Positions 33,461 through 41,739 are shown, counted from the first letter of the stretch. The stretch: DNA of 42,760 nt from Deltaproteobacteria bacterium (GCA_030018495.1 JASEFS010000030.1:1-42760); one strand, 5' to 3'. Numbers and translations are program-made. Notes: generated by a model from the letters alone, not told the origin.

Positions 33461-35079
33461 GTCCTGCGCCCCGACGTTATCTCCTGACAGGCTTGGTCCT
33501 GGGTGTGCTTTTGGTCCTGGCAACCTATGGCGTCTTGTACCTGGCAGGCTACCATATCATGCGCCATGAGCCTTCGGCTCCGCCCCCGTCCGAAAAGGAG
33601 AAAGCGCCCCTGTGCTACGTCTCCCCCACCAATCCGGACTATATCCGCTTCGAGCCCGGCAAGGACCCCCAAGGCCAGCAACTGGTGCCGGTCTATCCTA
33701 CGCAACCGCCGTCTCCGGGGGCGCCGCCGCCTGAAAGAGCCATAAAATACTGGCAGTCTCCCATGGACCCCAAATATATCCGCGACAAGCCGGGAAAAGA
33801 CTACATGGGCCACGACCTGATACCGGTTTACGGCGAAGTGGGCCCGCCCACCCCCAAACCTGGAGTTCCTGTAAAAGAGAGGAAAATCAAGTACTGGGTC
33901 TCACCCATGGACCCCGGTTATGTGCGGGACAAACCCGGCAAGGCCCCCTGCGGCATGGACTTGGTGCCGGTATACGAAGAGGAGGGCGAGGCCAGGGCCG
34001 TGGAGGGCACCATTGCGGTGGACCCCAATATCCTCCAGTCCATGGGAGTGCGAACCGCCAAGGTGGAGCGGCGGTCTCTGGCCCACACCATTCGGGCCGT
34101 GGGCAAGGTGCTGTATGACGAACGCCAGTTCTCGGTGGTCAATACCAAAATCAACGGCTGGGTTGAACGCCTTTATGTAAAGGCCACGGGGGACCCCATC
34201 CGCAAAGGCCAGTCCCTCTTGAGCATCTACAGCCCGGAGCTGGTCGCCACCCAGCAGGAGTATCTCCTGGCTTTGAAAAACCGTCGGAATATGGAAAAAA
34301 GCCCCTTTCCTGAGCTGAAAGAAGGGGCCCAGCGGCTGGTGGAAGCCGCGCGCCAGCGCCTGATTTATTGGGACATTCCCGCCGCACAGGTGGCGGCCCT
34401 GGAAAATACCGGGACCATCAGCAAAACCCTCACCCTGGCGTCGCCGGTAAACGGCATCATCACCAAGCGCATGGTGACCGAAGGTCAGTATGTCAAAGCC
34501 GGCATGCCTTTGCTGGAAGTGGCCGACCTGTCCACCGTCTGGGTGGAGGCCGACATTTATGAATATGAGCTTCCCTGGGTGAAGGTGGGCCAGCACGCCC
34601 AAATGACCTTGCAATACCTGCCGGGAGAGACCTTTCACGGCAACATCCATTATATATACCCCTACCTGAGCGGCGCCACCCGCACCGCCAAGGTGCGTCT
34701 GGCCTTCGCCAATCCGAAGCTCAGGCTCAAACCGGACATGTTCGCGCAGGTGGAGATTGCCTCTCCTCAGGCAGAACCCGCGGTGGCCGTGCCCGCTGAA
34801 GCCATTCTGGATACCGGCGAAAAGCAGCACGTGTTCGTGGCCTTGGGGCAAGGCCGCTTCGAGCCCAGGGAGGTCAAAGTGGGGCGCTTCGGCGACGACC
34901 GCTATCGGGAAATTCTCGCAGGCCTTGAGCCCGGCGAGGAAGTGGTGACTTCAGCCCAATTCCTCCTGGATTCCGAATCCCGCTTCCGGGAGGCCATTTC
35001 GCTCATGTTGGAGGGCAAAGAAAAAGAAGGGGGAAAGCCCGAGGGCCCGCCCGCGGCCATGCCAGAGCATAAACATTAG
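33457..35079 (+). CDS. cusB: CusB-type periplasmic adaptor with three heavy-metal-binding domains
   Basis: 540 aa. One N-terminal membrane anchor, then three tandem HMBD-type repeats at about residues 50-80, 92-122 and 145-175 (each ending G-x-x-L-x-PVY). Only the third has the Cys-Gly-Met ligand trio (PCGMDLVPVY); all three read PMDP or PTNP instead of PMHP. Then barrel-sandwich hybrid and beta-barrel domains (GIITKRMVTEGQYVKAG, DLSTVWVEADIYEYELPWV). Start ATG 33457 with GGAGG upstream is preferred to an in-frame start at 33409. Confidence 0.9.
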   Translation: MSPAPRRYLLTGLVLGVLLVLATYGVLYLAGYHIMRHEPSAPPPSEKEKAPLCYVSPTNPDYIRFEPGKDPQGQQLVPVYPTQPPSPGAPPPERAIKYWQSPMDPKYIRDKPGKDYMGHDLIPVYGEVGPPTPKPGVPVKERKIKYWVSPMDPGYVRDKPGKAPCGMDLVPVYEEEGEARAVEGTIAVDPNILQSMGVRTAKVERRSLAHTIRAVGKVLYDERQFSVVNTKINGWVERLYVKATGDPIRKGQSLLSIYSPELVATQQEYLLALKNRRNMEKSPFPELKEGAQRLVEAARQRLIYWDIPAAQVAALENTGTISKTLTLASPVNGIITKRMVTEGQYVKAGMPLLEVADLSTVWVEADIYEYELPWVKVGQHAQMTLQYLPGETFHGNIHYIYPYLSGATRTAKVRLAFANPKLRLKPDMFAQVEIASPQAEPAVAVPAEAILDTGEKQHVFVALGQGRFEPREVKVGRFGDDRYREILAGLEPGEEVVTSAQFLLDSESRFREAISLMLEGKEKEGGKPEGPPAAMPEHKH

Positions 35080-35114
35080 TGGTCGGTGGCCTGTTGAAAC
35101 CTGGTCCAACGCTC

Positions 35115-35156
35115 ACTGCTTACTGCTCACTGGAAACTGATTACTGATTACTGACC
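35115..35156. repeat. Heptamer-periodic array 5 (ACTGNNN)
   Basis: Six units: ACTGCTT, ACTGCTC, ACTGGAA, ACTGATT, ACTGATT, ACTGACC. The array fills the end of the cusB-cusA gap and ends one base before the cusA ATG, replacing any Shine-Dalgarno sequence. Confidence 0.85.
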
Positions 35157-35157
35157 T

Positions 35158-38100
35158 ATGATCGCCCGATTCATCGAAGCCTGCGTCCGCCACCGCGTCC
35201 TGGTGCTCCTCATCTGGTCATTGATCACCGCGTGGGGCCTCTATGCCGCGTACAACCTGCCGGTGGACGCCATCCCCGACCTCTCTGACGTCCAGGTCAT
35301 CATCTCCACGGATTATGTGGGCCAGGCCCCCCAGGTGGTGGAGGACCAGGTCACTTACCCCCTGGCCACCGCCATGCTGGCCGTGCCCTACGCCAAAGTC
35401 GTGCGGGGCTATTCCATGTTCGGCCTGTCCCTGGTGTACATCATTTTTGAGGACGGCACCGACATCTATTGGGCCCGCTCCCGGGTGCTGGAGCAGCTCA
35501 ATTTTGTCCGGGGCAAGCTCCCTGCCGGGGTGAACCCGGCGCTGGGCCCCGATGCCACCGGGGTGGGCTGGGTCTTCCAGTACGTGGTGGAGGACCCCAC
35601 CGGCCGGCACGACCTGGCGCAACTGCGCAGCATCCAGGACTGGTACCTGCGCTATCAGCTGCAAACGGTCCCCGGCGTGTCGGAAGTGGCCTCTGTGGGC
35701 GGCTTTGTCAAGCAGTACCAGGTGGTAGTCGACCCCAACAAGCTGGCTTCCTACAACCTCCCCATCTCCCGGGTGAAGACGGCTATCCAGCGGTCCAACG
35801 CCGATGTGGGCGGGAGGGTCATCGAACGGGCCGAAACCGAATATATGGTGCGGGGCCTGGGCTATATCAAAAATCTGGATGACCTGGAAAATATCGTGGT
35901 GGGCACGGATGGCCGGGGCACTCCAATTCTCTTAAAGGATGTGGCCCTGGTGCGCCTGGGACCGGAACTCCGGCGGGGCCTGGCTGAAAGCAACGGCGAG
36001 GGCGAGGTGGTGGGCGGCATCGTGGTCATGCGCTTCGGCGAAAACGCCCGGGCCGTTATTAAAAAGGTGCAGCAGAAACTGGAGGAACTCAAGCCGGGTC
36101 TGCCGCCGGGAGTGCGCATTGTCACCGCGTATGACCGCTCCGGCCTGATCGAGAGGGCCATCAACACCCTGCAGACCGCCATCATCGAAGAAATCGCCAT
36201 CGTCGCCCTGATCACCATTCTTTTCCTCCTGCATGTGCGCAGCGCCTTTGTGGCCATCATCGGTCTGCCTCTGGGGGTGCTGGTTTCCTTTATTTTGCAA
36301 TATCAATTCAATATCACCGCCAACATTTTGAGTCTGGCCGGCATCGCCATCGCCATCGGCGACATGGTGGACGCCAGCGTGGTCATGGTGGAGGACGCCC
36401 ACAAGAAAATCGAGTCCGCCCCGCCGGATGCGGATCGCGCCCCGTATATCCTGGAGGCCGCCAAAGAAGTGGGGCCGTCTCTCTTTTTTGCCCTCCTGGT
36501 GATAACAGTGTCGTTTTTGCCCATCTTTGCCCTGACGGGCGAGAGCGGACGCTTGTTCAAGCCCCTGGCTTATACCAAGACCTTCGCCATGGCCGGCGCC
36601 TCCATCCTGGCTATTACCCTGATCCCCATTCTCATGCTCTTCTTCATCCGGGGGAGAATACCCAAAGAGGAAAGAAATCCTCTCTCCCGCTTCACCCATG
36701 CCCTCTACCACCCGGCCTTGAAGCTGGTGCTGCGCTTCCCGGTAATCACCATTCTGCTGGCCTTGATCCTGATGGCGGTTACGATATATCCCTTCATGAA
36801 GCTGGGTTCCGAATTCATGCCGCCTCTTGACGAGGGGGATCTCCTTTACATGCCCACCACCATGCCGGGTATTTCCGTCACCAAGGCCAAGGAGCTTCTC
36901 CAGCAGACGGACCGCATCATCCGCACCTTCCCGGAGGTGGACTACGTCTTCGGCAAGGTGGGCCGGGCTGAAACCGCCACCGATCCAGCGCCCTTGAGTA
37001 TGATCGAGACCACCATCCGCCTCAAGGACCGGTCCCAATGGCGGCCGGGCATGACCACGGAAAAGCTCATTCAGGAGCTGGACCGGGCCGTGCGCTTCCC
37101 GGGGCTGGCCAATTCCTGGGGCTACCCCATCAAAATCAGGATCGACATGCTCTCCACCGGGTTCAAGACTCCGGTGGGGCTCAAGTTCCTGGGTCCGGAC
37201 CTGGAGGTCCTCAACCGTCTGGCCACTGAGGCCGAAGCCATCCTGAAAGAAGTGCCCGGCACGGCCAGCGCCTTTGCCGAACGGGTCACGGGCGGCTATT
37301 ACCTGGACTTCGACATCAACCGCAAGGAAGCAGCCCGCTACGGCCTCACCGTTGGGGATGTCCAGGATGTCATCGCCACGGCCTTGGGCGGCATGACGGT
37401 CACCACCACGGTGGAAGGCCTGGCCCGCTATCCCGTCAATGTGCGGTATTTCCAGGATTACCGTCTGGATATCCCGGCCCTGAAGCGCATTCTCGTCCCC
37501 ACGCCCACGGGCGCCCAGATCCCTATGGAGCAGGTAGCCAGAATCAATATCAGCCAGGGGCCGCCCATGATCAAAAGCGAAGACGCCCGGCCCACCGCCT
37601 GGGTCTTCGTGGACCTGGACGACATCGACGTGGGCACTTACATCCAGCAGGCCAAGGAGGCCATCGCGGCCAAACTCAAGCTTCCCGCCGGCTACACCCT
37701 GCTGTGGAGCGGCCAGTACGAATACATGGAGAGGGCCCGGCAAAAGCTCCAGGTGGTCATCCCCATCACCCTTGTCCTGGTCTTTTTGCTCCTTTATCTC
37801 AGCACCGGCTCCATCACCAAGGTATTCATTATTTTGTTGGCCGTGCCCTTCTCCCTCATCGGCGCCATCTGGCTCTTGTATCTTCTGGATTACAACTTGA
37901 GCGTCGGGGTGATCGTGGGCATCATCGCGTTGGCGGGTCTGGACGCGGAGACCGGCGCGATCATGCTCCTATACCTCGATCTTTCTTATGATGAGCGCAA
38001 AGCCCAGGGGCGTCTCACCACCCGGCAGGAGTTGCAGGAAGCCGTCACCCACGGCGCAGTCATGCGCCTGCGCCCCAAGCTCATGACCATCCTGGCCAAC

Positions 38101-38271
38101 ATCTTCGGGCTGCTGCCGGTCATGTGGGCCACGGGCACCGGCGCTGAAGTGGCCAAACGCATCGCCGCCCCCATGGTGGGCGGCGTCACCACCTCATTTC
38201 TCTTGGAACTCCTGGTTTACCCTGCCATTTACTACCTGTGGAAGTGGCACCGGGAAGTGAAGAAGCTCTAA
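35158..38271 (+). CDS. cusA: CusA/CzcA-family RND transporter, Cu(I)/Ag(I) type
   Basis: 1037 aa, complete HME-RND pump with 12 helices. Met565, Met615 and Met664 (LLYMPTT, APLSMIETT, IRIDMLSTG) have the same spacing (50, 49) as the metal-binding M573/M623/M672 of E. coli CusA, arguing for monovalent copper/silver rather than Zn/Co/Cd. Proton-relay acids match (Asp405 in GDMVDASVVM; Glu931 in LAGLDAETG; Lys974 in RPKLM). The start abuts a heptamer array with no Shine-Dalgarno; the 3' end (AAG CTC TAA) runs into another array. Confidence 0.93.
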   Translation: MIARFIEACVRHRVLVLLIWSLITAWGLYAAYNLPVDAIPDLSDVQVIISTDYVGQAPQVVEDQVTYPLATAMLAVPYAKVVRGYSMFGLSLVYIIFEDGTDIYWARSRVLEQLNFVRGKLPAGVNPALGPDATGVGWVFQYVVEDPTGRHDLAQLRSIQDWYLRYQLQTVPGVSEVASVGGFVKQYQVVVDPNKLASYNLPISRVKTAIQRSNADVGGRVIERAETEYMVRGLGYIKNLDDLENIVVGTDGRGTPILLKDVALVRLGPELRRGLAESNGEGEVVGGIVVMRFGENARAVIKKVQQKLEELKPGLPPGVRIVTAYDRSGLIERAINTLQTAIIEEIAIVALITILFLLHVRSAFVAIIGLPLGVLVSFILQYQFNITANILSLAGIAIAIGDMVDASVVMVEDAHKKIESAPPDADRAPYILEAAKEVGPSLFFALLVITVSFLPIFALTGESGRLFKPLAYTKTFAMAGASILAITLIPILMLFFIRGRIPKEERNPLSRFTHALYHPALKLVLRFPVITILLALILMAVTIYPFMKLGSEFMPPLDEGDLLYMPTTMPGISVTKAKELLQQTDRIIRTFPEVDYVFGKVGRAETATDPAPLSMIETTIRLKDRSQWRPGMTTEKLIQELDRAVRFPGLANSWGYPIKIRIDMLSTGFKTPVGLKFLGPDLEVLNRLATEAEAILKEVPGTASAFAERVTGGYYLDFDINRKEAARYGLTVGDVQDVIATALGGMTVTTTVEGLARYPVNVRYFQDYRLDIPALKRILVPTPTGAQIPMEQVARINISQGPPMIKSEDARPTAWVFVDLDDIDVGTYIQQAKEAIAAKLKLPAGYTLLWSGQYEYMERARQKLQVVIPITLVLVFLLLYLSTGSITKVFIILLAVPFSLIGAIWLLYLLDYNLSVGVIVGIIALAGLDAETGAIMLLYLDLSYDERKAQGRLTTRQELQEAVTHGAVMRLRPKLMTILANIFGLLPVMWATGTGAEVAKRIAAPMVGGVTTSFLLELLVYPAIYYLWKWHREVKKL

Positions 38272-38287
38272 GCTTTAAGCTTTAAGC
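38263..38287. repeat. Heptamer-periodic array 6 (AAGCTTT)
   Basis: AAGCTCT, AAGCTTT, AAGCTTT, then AAGC. The first unit contains the last codons of cusA, and the stop codon lies across the unit boundary. Confidence 0.75.
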
Positions 38288-38357
38288 CGTTACGACAAGT
38301 TCTTTAGGCGGCCTCGAGGAGTCACCCTAAGGCAGACCCGGTTTTTGGAAGATTTGA

Positions 38358-38406
38358 AGCTTATAGCTTAAAGCCTACAGCCTAAGGCTTATAGCTTATA
38401 GCTTAA
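38358..38406. repeat. Heptamer-periodic array 7 (AGCTTAT)
   Basis: Seven units in register: AGCTTAT, AGCTTAA, AGCCTAC, AGCCTAA, GGCTTAT, AGCTTAT, AGCTTAA. It ends five bases before the ATG of the TauE-type gene, again with no Shine-Dalgarno sequence. Confidence 0.85.
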
Positions 38407-38411
38407 AAAAC

Positions 38412-39188
38412 ATGTTGCCTTATTTCATCGTCGCCCTGGCCGCCCTCTTGACCGCAGGCCTCACCCTGTTTTCCGGATTCGGCCTGGGGACGCTGTTCCT
38501 GCCGGTTTTCGCCCTGTTCTTTCCGCTTCGGGTCGCCATCGCCCTGACCGCGGTGGTGCATCTGGCCAACAATCTTCTCAAATTCGCGTTGCTGGGGAAA
38601 TATGCCAACCGGGCCGTAGTGCTGCGCTTCGGCCTGCCGGCCATCGCCGCCGCCTATTTGGGGGCCCAGGCCCTGCTGTGGCTGGGGGAGCTCGACCCTC
38701 TCTTTTCCTATCATCTCTGGGGCCGGACTTTTCATATAATGCCGGTAAAGCTGGTAATCGCCATCCTGATGATCAGCTTTGCCCTGCTGGAGACAGCCCA
38801 GGCTGCCCGCCGGTTCTCCCTGCCGCCTAGATATCTGCCCCTGGGCGGCCTGCTGAGCGGCTTTTTCGGCGGCTTGTCGGGACATCAGGGGGCTTTGCGC
38901 AGCATTTTCCTGCTCAGGTACGGCCTGGCCAAGGAGGGCTTTATCGGCACCGGCGTAATCATCGCCTGTCTGGTGGACTTCTCCCGGCTCATCGTCTACT
39001 TTGACCGCTTTTTCCTGGCCGACTTCACTCAAAATGCCGGCATCCTCCTGACCGCCATCGCAGCTGCGTTTGCCGGCACCTTTCTGGGCAGCCGCCTGTT
39101 GGGAAAAATCACCATGCGCGGCATCCAACTCATCGTGGCCCTGCTGCTAAGCGGCATCGCCCTGGGTCTGGCGGCCGGATTCATTTAA
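38412..39188 (+). CDS. TauE/SafE-family permease
   Basis: 258 aa with about seven or eight hydrophobic helices and TauE-like motifs near the start (LTAGLTLFSGFGLGTLFLPVF) and in the second half (LGGLLSGFFGGLSGHQGALRS). Family members export sulfite/sulfoacetate or move other anions; here, beside cusA, a role linked to metal stress is inferred. No ribosome binding site: a heptamer array immediately precedes the ATG. Confidence 0.82.
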   Translation: MLPYFIVALAALLTAGLTLFSGFGLGTLFLPVFALFFPLRVAIALTAVVHLANNLLKFALLGKYANRAVVLRFGLPAIAAAYLGAQALLWLGELDPLFSYHLWGRTFHIMPVKLVIAILMISFALLETAQAARRFSLPPRYLPLGGLLSGFFGGLSGHQGALRSIFLLRYGLAKEGFIGTGVIIACLVDFSRLIVYFDRFFLADFTQNAGILLTAIAAAFAGTFLGSRLLGKITMRGIQLIVALLLSGIALGLAAGFI

Positions 39189-39220
39189 TCATAAGTTAAA
39201 AAAAAAACTTACCGTTATCA

Positions 39221-39310
39221 ATGGCTTGGCAATTTGACAACAGTCAGGCAAGCCTTACATTAAAAATGGCTTGGCAATTTGACAGCAGTCAGGCAAGCCT
39301 TACATTAAAA
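39221..39310 (+). repeat. Tandem 45-bp duplication containing promoter-like elements
   Basis: Two copies (39221-39265, 39266-39310) differing at one base (A/G in GACAACAG vs GACAGCAG); a third copy begins (ATGGA) and breaks off. Each copy contains a perfect TTGACA (39234-39239 in copy 1) and TACATT 16 nt later (39256-39261). It lies immediately upstream of the histidine kinase gene and may double its promoter. Confidence 0.8.
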
Positions 39311-39339
39311 ATGGACCTCAATTGAATTCACGTAAAACC

Positions 39340-40407
39340 ATGGGAGCGAATCAAAATAAGGCAACCGTGCTCCAGATGCCCGTCGACCGGACCGGCATCC
39401 GGGGCTATCCCTGGTGGGGCCTCCTTGTCGGCGCGAGCCTTGGCATATTCCTGGGGCATCCCCTGTCCATGGTGGCCATGAATTTACATCGATACATTAG
39501 TGACCAGGCTCCCCTCCGGATAGGGCAGGCAATCCTCGACAGCTTCCACCAGCGCATGTGGCCTATGATTTTCTTTTACGCCGCCTCAGGTGGAATGTTC
39601 GGCGCGGTTATCGGGTTTATCCTCCAGAAGCTCAGGGAGCGACAGCAGCGGCTGGATGTGTTTCATGAGGAGTTCGAGCTCCAGGTGGCCACCCTCAGGC
39701 ATCATTACAAGAACCTGGCCTTGGGCATACATGGCTTCTCCAGCCGTATCAAGCGCAAGTTGGGCGACCTGGAGCAGAAAGCCGGCGCCTGCGCTCTCCA
39801 GGATCCGATCTTTCAAGAGTTTCAGCAGGATGTGCAGTCCCTGGTCAAAAGCCTGGGTGTGCTGGACGATGCGGCCCAGCGTCTGACGCACACCCTGGGA
39901 CAGGAACTGCTCTTTTTGCGGGCTATTACCAGCGAATCTCTTCAACCCCAGACCGGGGATTTCTTTCCTCTCCTGCAGCATTCCATTAATGACCTTAAGG
40001 CAATACGCTTTCGGGACAAGGACCTGGCGATCACCATCAACGGCCAACCTTATGAGTCCTGCCAGGATTCTCTGGCCTTTGCCTTTGAACCTTACTCCAT
40101 GGAAGTCATCCTGGACAACATTCTCAGCAACGCCATGAAGTTCGGCGACCGCATCGATATCGGCGTTGAGGGGAAAGGCAACTGGATCAAGGTGAAAATC
40201 CGGGACAACGGCCCCGGCCTTGAAATTGATGAACTCAAACAATATCTGGCCACCCCCGGCGACCGCCGGGAGGCCGAGAGCACGCATCTGGGCTTGAAAG
40301 TCACCCTGCACCTTCTGCAAAAAATCGGCGGCCAACTGGCTGTCCAGAGCCAACCCGGCGCCGGCGCCACCTTCATTCTGGAGATTCCCAAAACAATCGG
40401 TCCTTAA
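39340..40407 (+). CDS. Orphan membrane sensor histidine kinase
   Basis: 355 aa. Two N-terminal transmembrane helices with a short ~40-residue outside loop, a coiled-coil linker, an atypical histidine box (TLRHHYKNLALGIHGF), and a C-terminal HATPase domain with N box NILSNAMKF, G1 DNGPGLE and G2 HLGLKVT. No response regulator is adjacent. ATG 39340 chosen; an in-frame TTG at 39322 is possible; neither has a clear ribosome binding site. Located in the copper island, so metal sensing is plausible but unproven. Confidence 0.85.
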   Translation: MGANQNKATVLQMPVDRTGIRGYPWWGLLVGASLGIFLGHPLSMVAMNLHRYISDQAPLRIGQAILDSFHQRMWPMIFFYAASGGMFGAVIGFILQKLRERQQRLDVFHEEFELQVATLRHHYKNLALGIHGFSSRIKRKLGDLEQKAGACALQDPIFQEFQQDVQSLVKSLGVLDDAAQRLTHTLGQELLFLRAITSESLQPQTGDFFPLLQHSINDLKAIRFRDKDLAITINGQPYESCQDSLAFAFEPYSMEVILDNILSNAMKFGDRIDIGVEGKGNWIKVKIRDNGPGLEIDELKQYLATPGDRREAESTHLGLKVTLHLLQKIGGQLAVQSQPGAGATFILEIPKTIGP

Positions 40408-40498
40408 AAACGGCGTCGTCATTCAGGCTCGCGGGCACACGTAATTTGCGAAGCAGGATTCTTCCGGCGAACATTAAAGCCAAAATTAGGGAGGCTTT

Positions 40499-41338
40499 AT
40501 GGCATCGGAGAAGTCGACGCGTACGGCATCTGCATGGTGCGGCTGGGTCTGCCCCATGCATCCGGAGGTGGTGTGGGACGCCCAGGGCCGGTGCCCGAGA
40601 TGCGGCATGGCCCTGGAACCGGGGAGGCTTTCCCCCGACGCCGCGAAAAAACCCAGGCTGGACGCTATGCGGCGGCGGTTCATCGGTGTCGGCCTGGCCG
40701 TCATGTCGACTCTGGTGGCCTGGGCTTGCGGGGTACGTCGAGCATCTGAGACAAGAGATTACTCACCTGACTACGGTCCGGGCATGGGCTCCGCCATGAT
40801 GGGCGGCTCGGGCATGGAGGGCCACGGGATGATGGGCGGCGGCATGTGCCCCATGTGCGGCCAGCCCTGGAGAAGCATCCCCGGCGCCTTGCCGAAGCCC
40901 CAAAGTGAAGCCTGGCTGGCCGACTTGCGGGACATCCTGTCTCTGGAACGGCTCTCCCTGGTGCAATATCAGGCCGATGAGGACAAGTACAAGGTCCATA
41001 TGCCCTACCATATGATCATTCCCCAGGAAGAACTGCATATCCGCTGGATCAGCGACTTGTTTGCGGCTTACGGTCTCTCCGCCGCCGGCCCCACCCCGGC
41101 GGTCAGGCGATCCGGCACGGTGACCGAGGCCTTTGAAATCGCTTTGAAACTGGAAGCGGACCTGATTCCCCGGTACGAGCAGCTCATCGCCCAGGCCGGG
41201 GATCCTGAAAGCGGCCGGGTGCTTGGGCTCATTCTCCATCAAACCCGGATGCACTACATGATGTTCAGCCACGCTTTGCGGATGGGCGGCATGATGGGCC
41301 CGGGGAGGGAGCACCCCGGGATGATGCGAGGGCGGTAA
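40499..41338 (+). CDS. HMBD-TM-Met-rich-ferritin-like fusion protein
   Basis: 279 aa. Residues ~16-40 are a canonical heavy-metal-binding domain (WVCPMHPE and RCPRCGMALEP). One hydrophobic segment follows (about 62-80), then a Gly/Met/His-rich stretch with GMCPMCGQPW, then a helical domain (about 140-265) with EELHIRW, EADLIPRYEQL and HQTRMHYMMF, resembling a ferritin-like four-helix bundle. It ends in a Met-rich tail. Strong GGGAGG site before the ATG. Probably a copper-binding or oxidising envelope protein; function inferred from composition and locus. Confidence 0.8.
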   Translation: MASEKSTRTASAWCGWVCPMHPEVVWDAQGRCPRCGMALEPGRLSPDAAKKPRLDAMRRRFIGVGLAVMSTLVAWACGVRRASETRDYSPDYGPGMGSAMMGGSGMEGHGMMGGGMCPMCGQPWRSIPGALPKPQSEAWLADLRDILSLERLSLVQYQADEDKYKVHMPYHMIIPQEELHIRWISDLFAAYGLSAAGPTPAVRRSGTVTEAFEIALKLEADLIPRYEQLIAQAGDPESGRVLGLILHQTRMHYMMFSHALRMGGMMGPGREHPGMMRGR

Positions 41339-41426
41339 ATCTGGAAACAGCCTAATTTATCAGGGAAAGTCCGCTTCTCTGGCCCACAGGTGCGGGCCTG
41401 AATCCGGGGCAAAATAAGCCTTCATA

Positions 41427-41454
41427 TTGACTTTTTCATTTTAATGGTTATAAA
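41427..41454 (+). promoter_or_regulatory. Promoter consistent with a leaderless mRNA
   Basis: TTGACT (41427-41432), 16-nt spacer, TATAAA (41449-41454). The expected start point (~7 nt downstream) is about 41461, which is the A of the ATG of the next gene. No Shine-Dalgarno site is present. Confidence 0.5.
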
Positions 41455-41460
41455 CAAAAT

Positions 41461-41739
41461 ATGCTAGAAAACTGGCGAAAACATCCCTGCCTGCGATGGG
41501 GGTCCCTTCTGTTGCTGGGCCTCTTCGCGGTGATGGCGGTGGCGGACGCGGCGGTTTGCCAGATAAATACCGACCAAAACGGCAATTGCCTGCTGCCCTG
41601 CATTTGTTGCCACGTCGCCGGGGTGATCCACGCCAGCCCCATCATCCACATTGAACAGGTGACCGCCCATGTTCAGGCTCCGGTCACGACTGCACCGGCG
41701 CTCCTGGCCTCCACCATTTTCCATCCTCCCCGGGCCTGA
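41461..41739 (+). CDS. Small exported Cys/His-containing protein (CICC motif)
   Basis: 92 aa. Signal peptide (WGSLLLLGLFAVMAVADAA) followed by a Cys/His segment (CLLPCICCHVAGVIH) and a variable tail. It resembles unnamed small proteins found beside metal-efflux genes, and the Cys/His set could bind copper. No ribosome binding site; a near-consensus promoter places the transcript start at the ATG. I do not recognise a named family. Confidence 0.65.
   Translation: MLENWRKHPCLRWGSLLLLGLFAVMAVADAAVCQINTDQNGNCLLPCICCHVAGVIHASPIIHIEQVTAHVQAPVTTAPALLASTIFHPPRA

Noticed and set aside
35932-37743. 603-codon open frame antisense to cusA
   Set aside because: Same GC artefact; the sense strand encodes an intact RND pump with conserved residues and no antisense motif is recognisable.
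39221-39310. 45-bp repeats as a CRISPR array
   Set aside because: The copies are directly adjacent with no unique spacers, and no cas genes are in the window.
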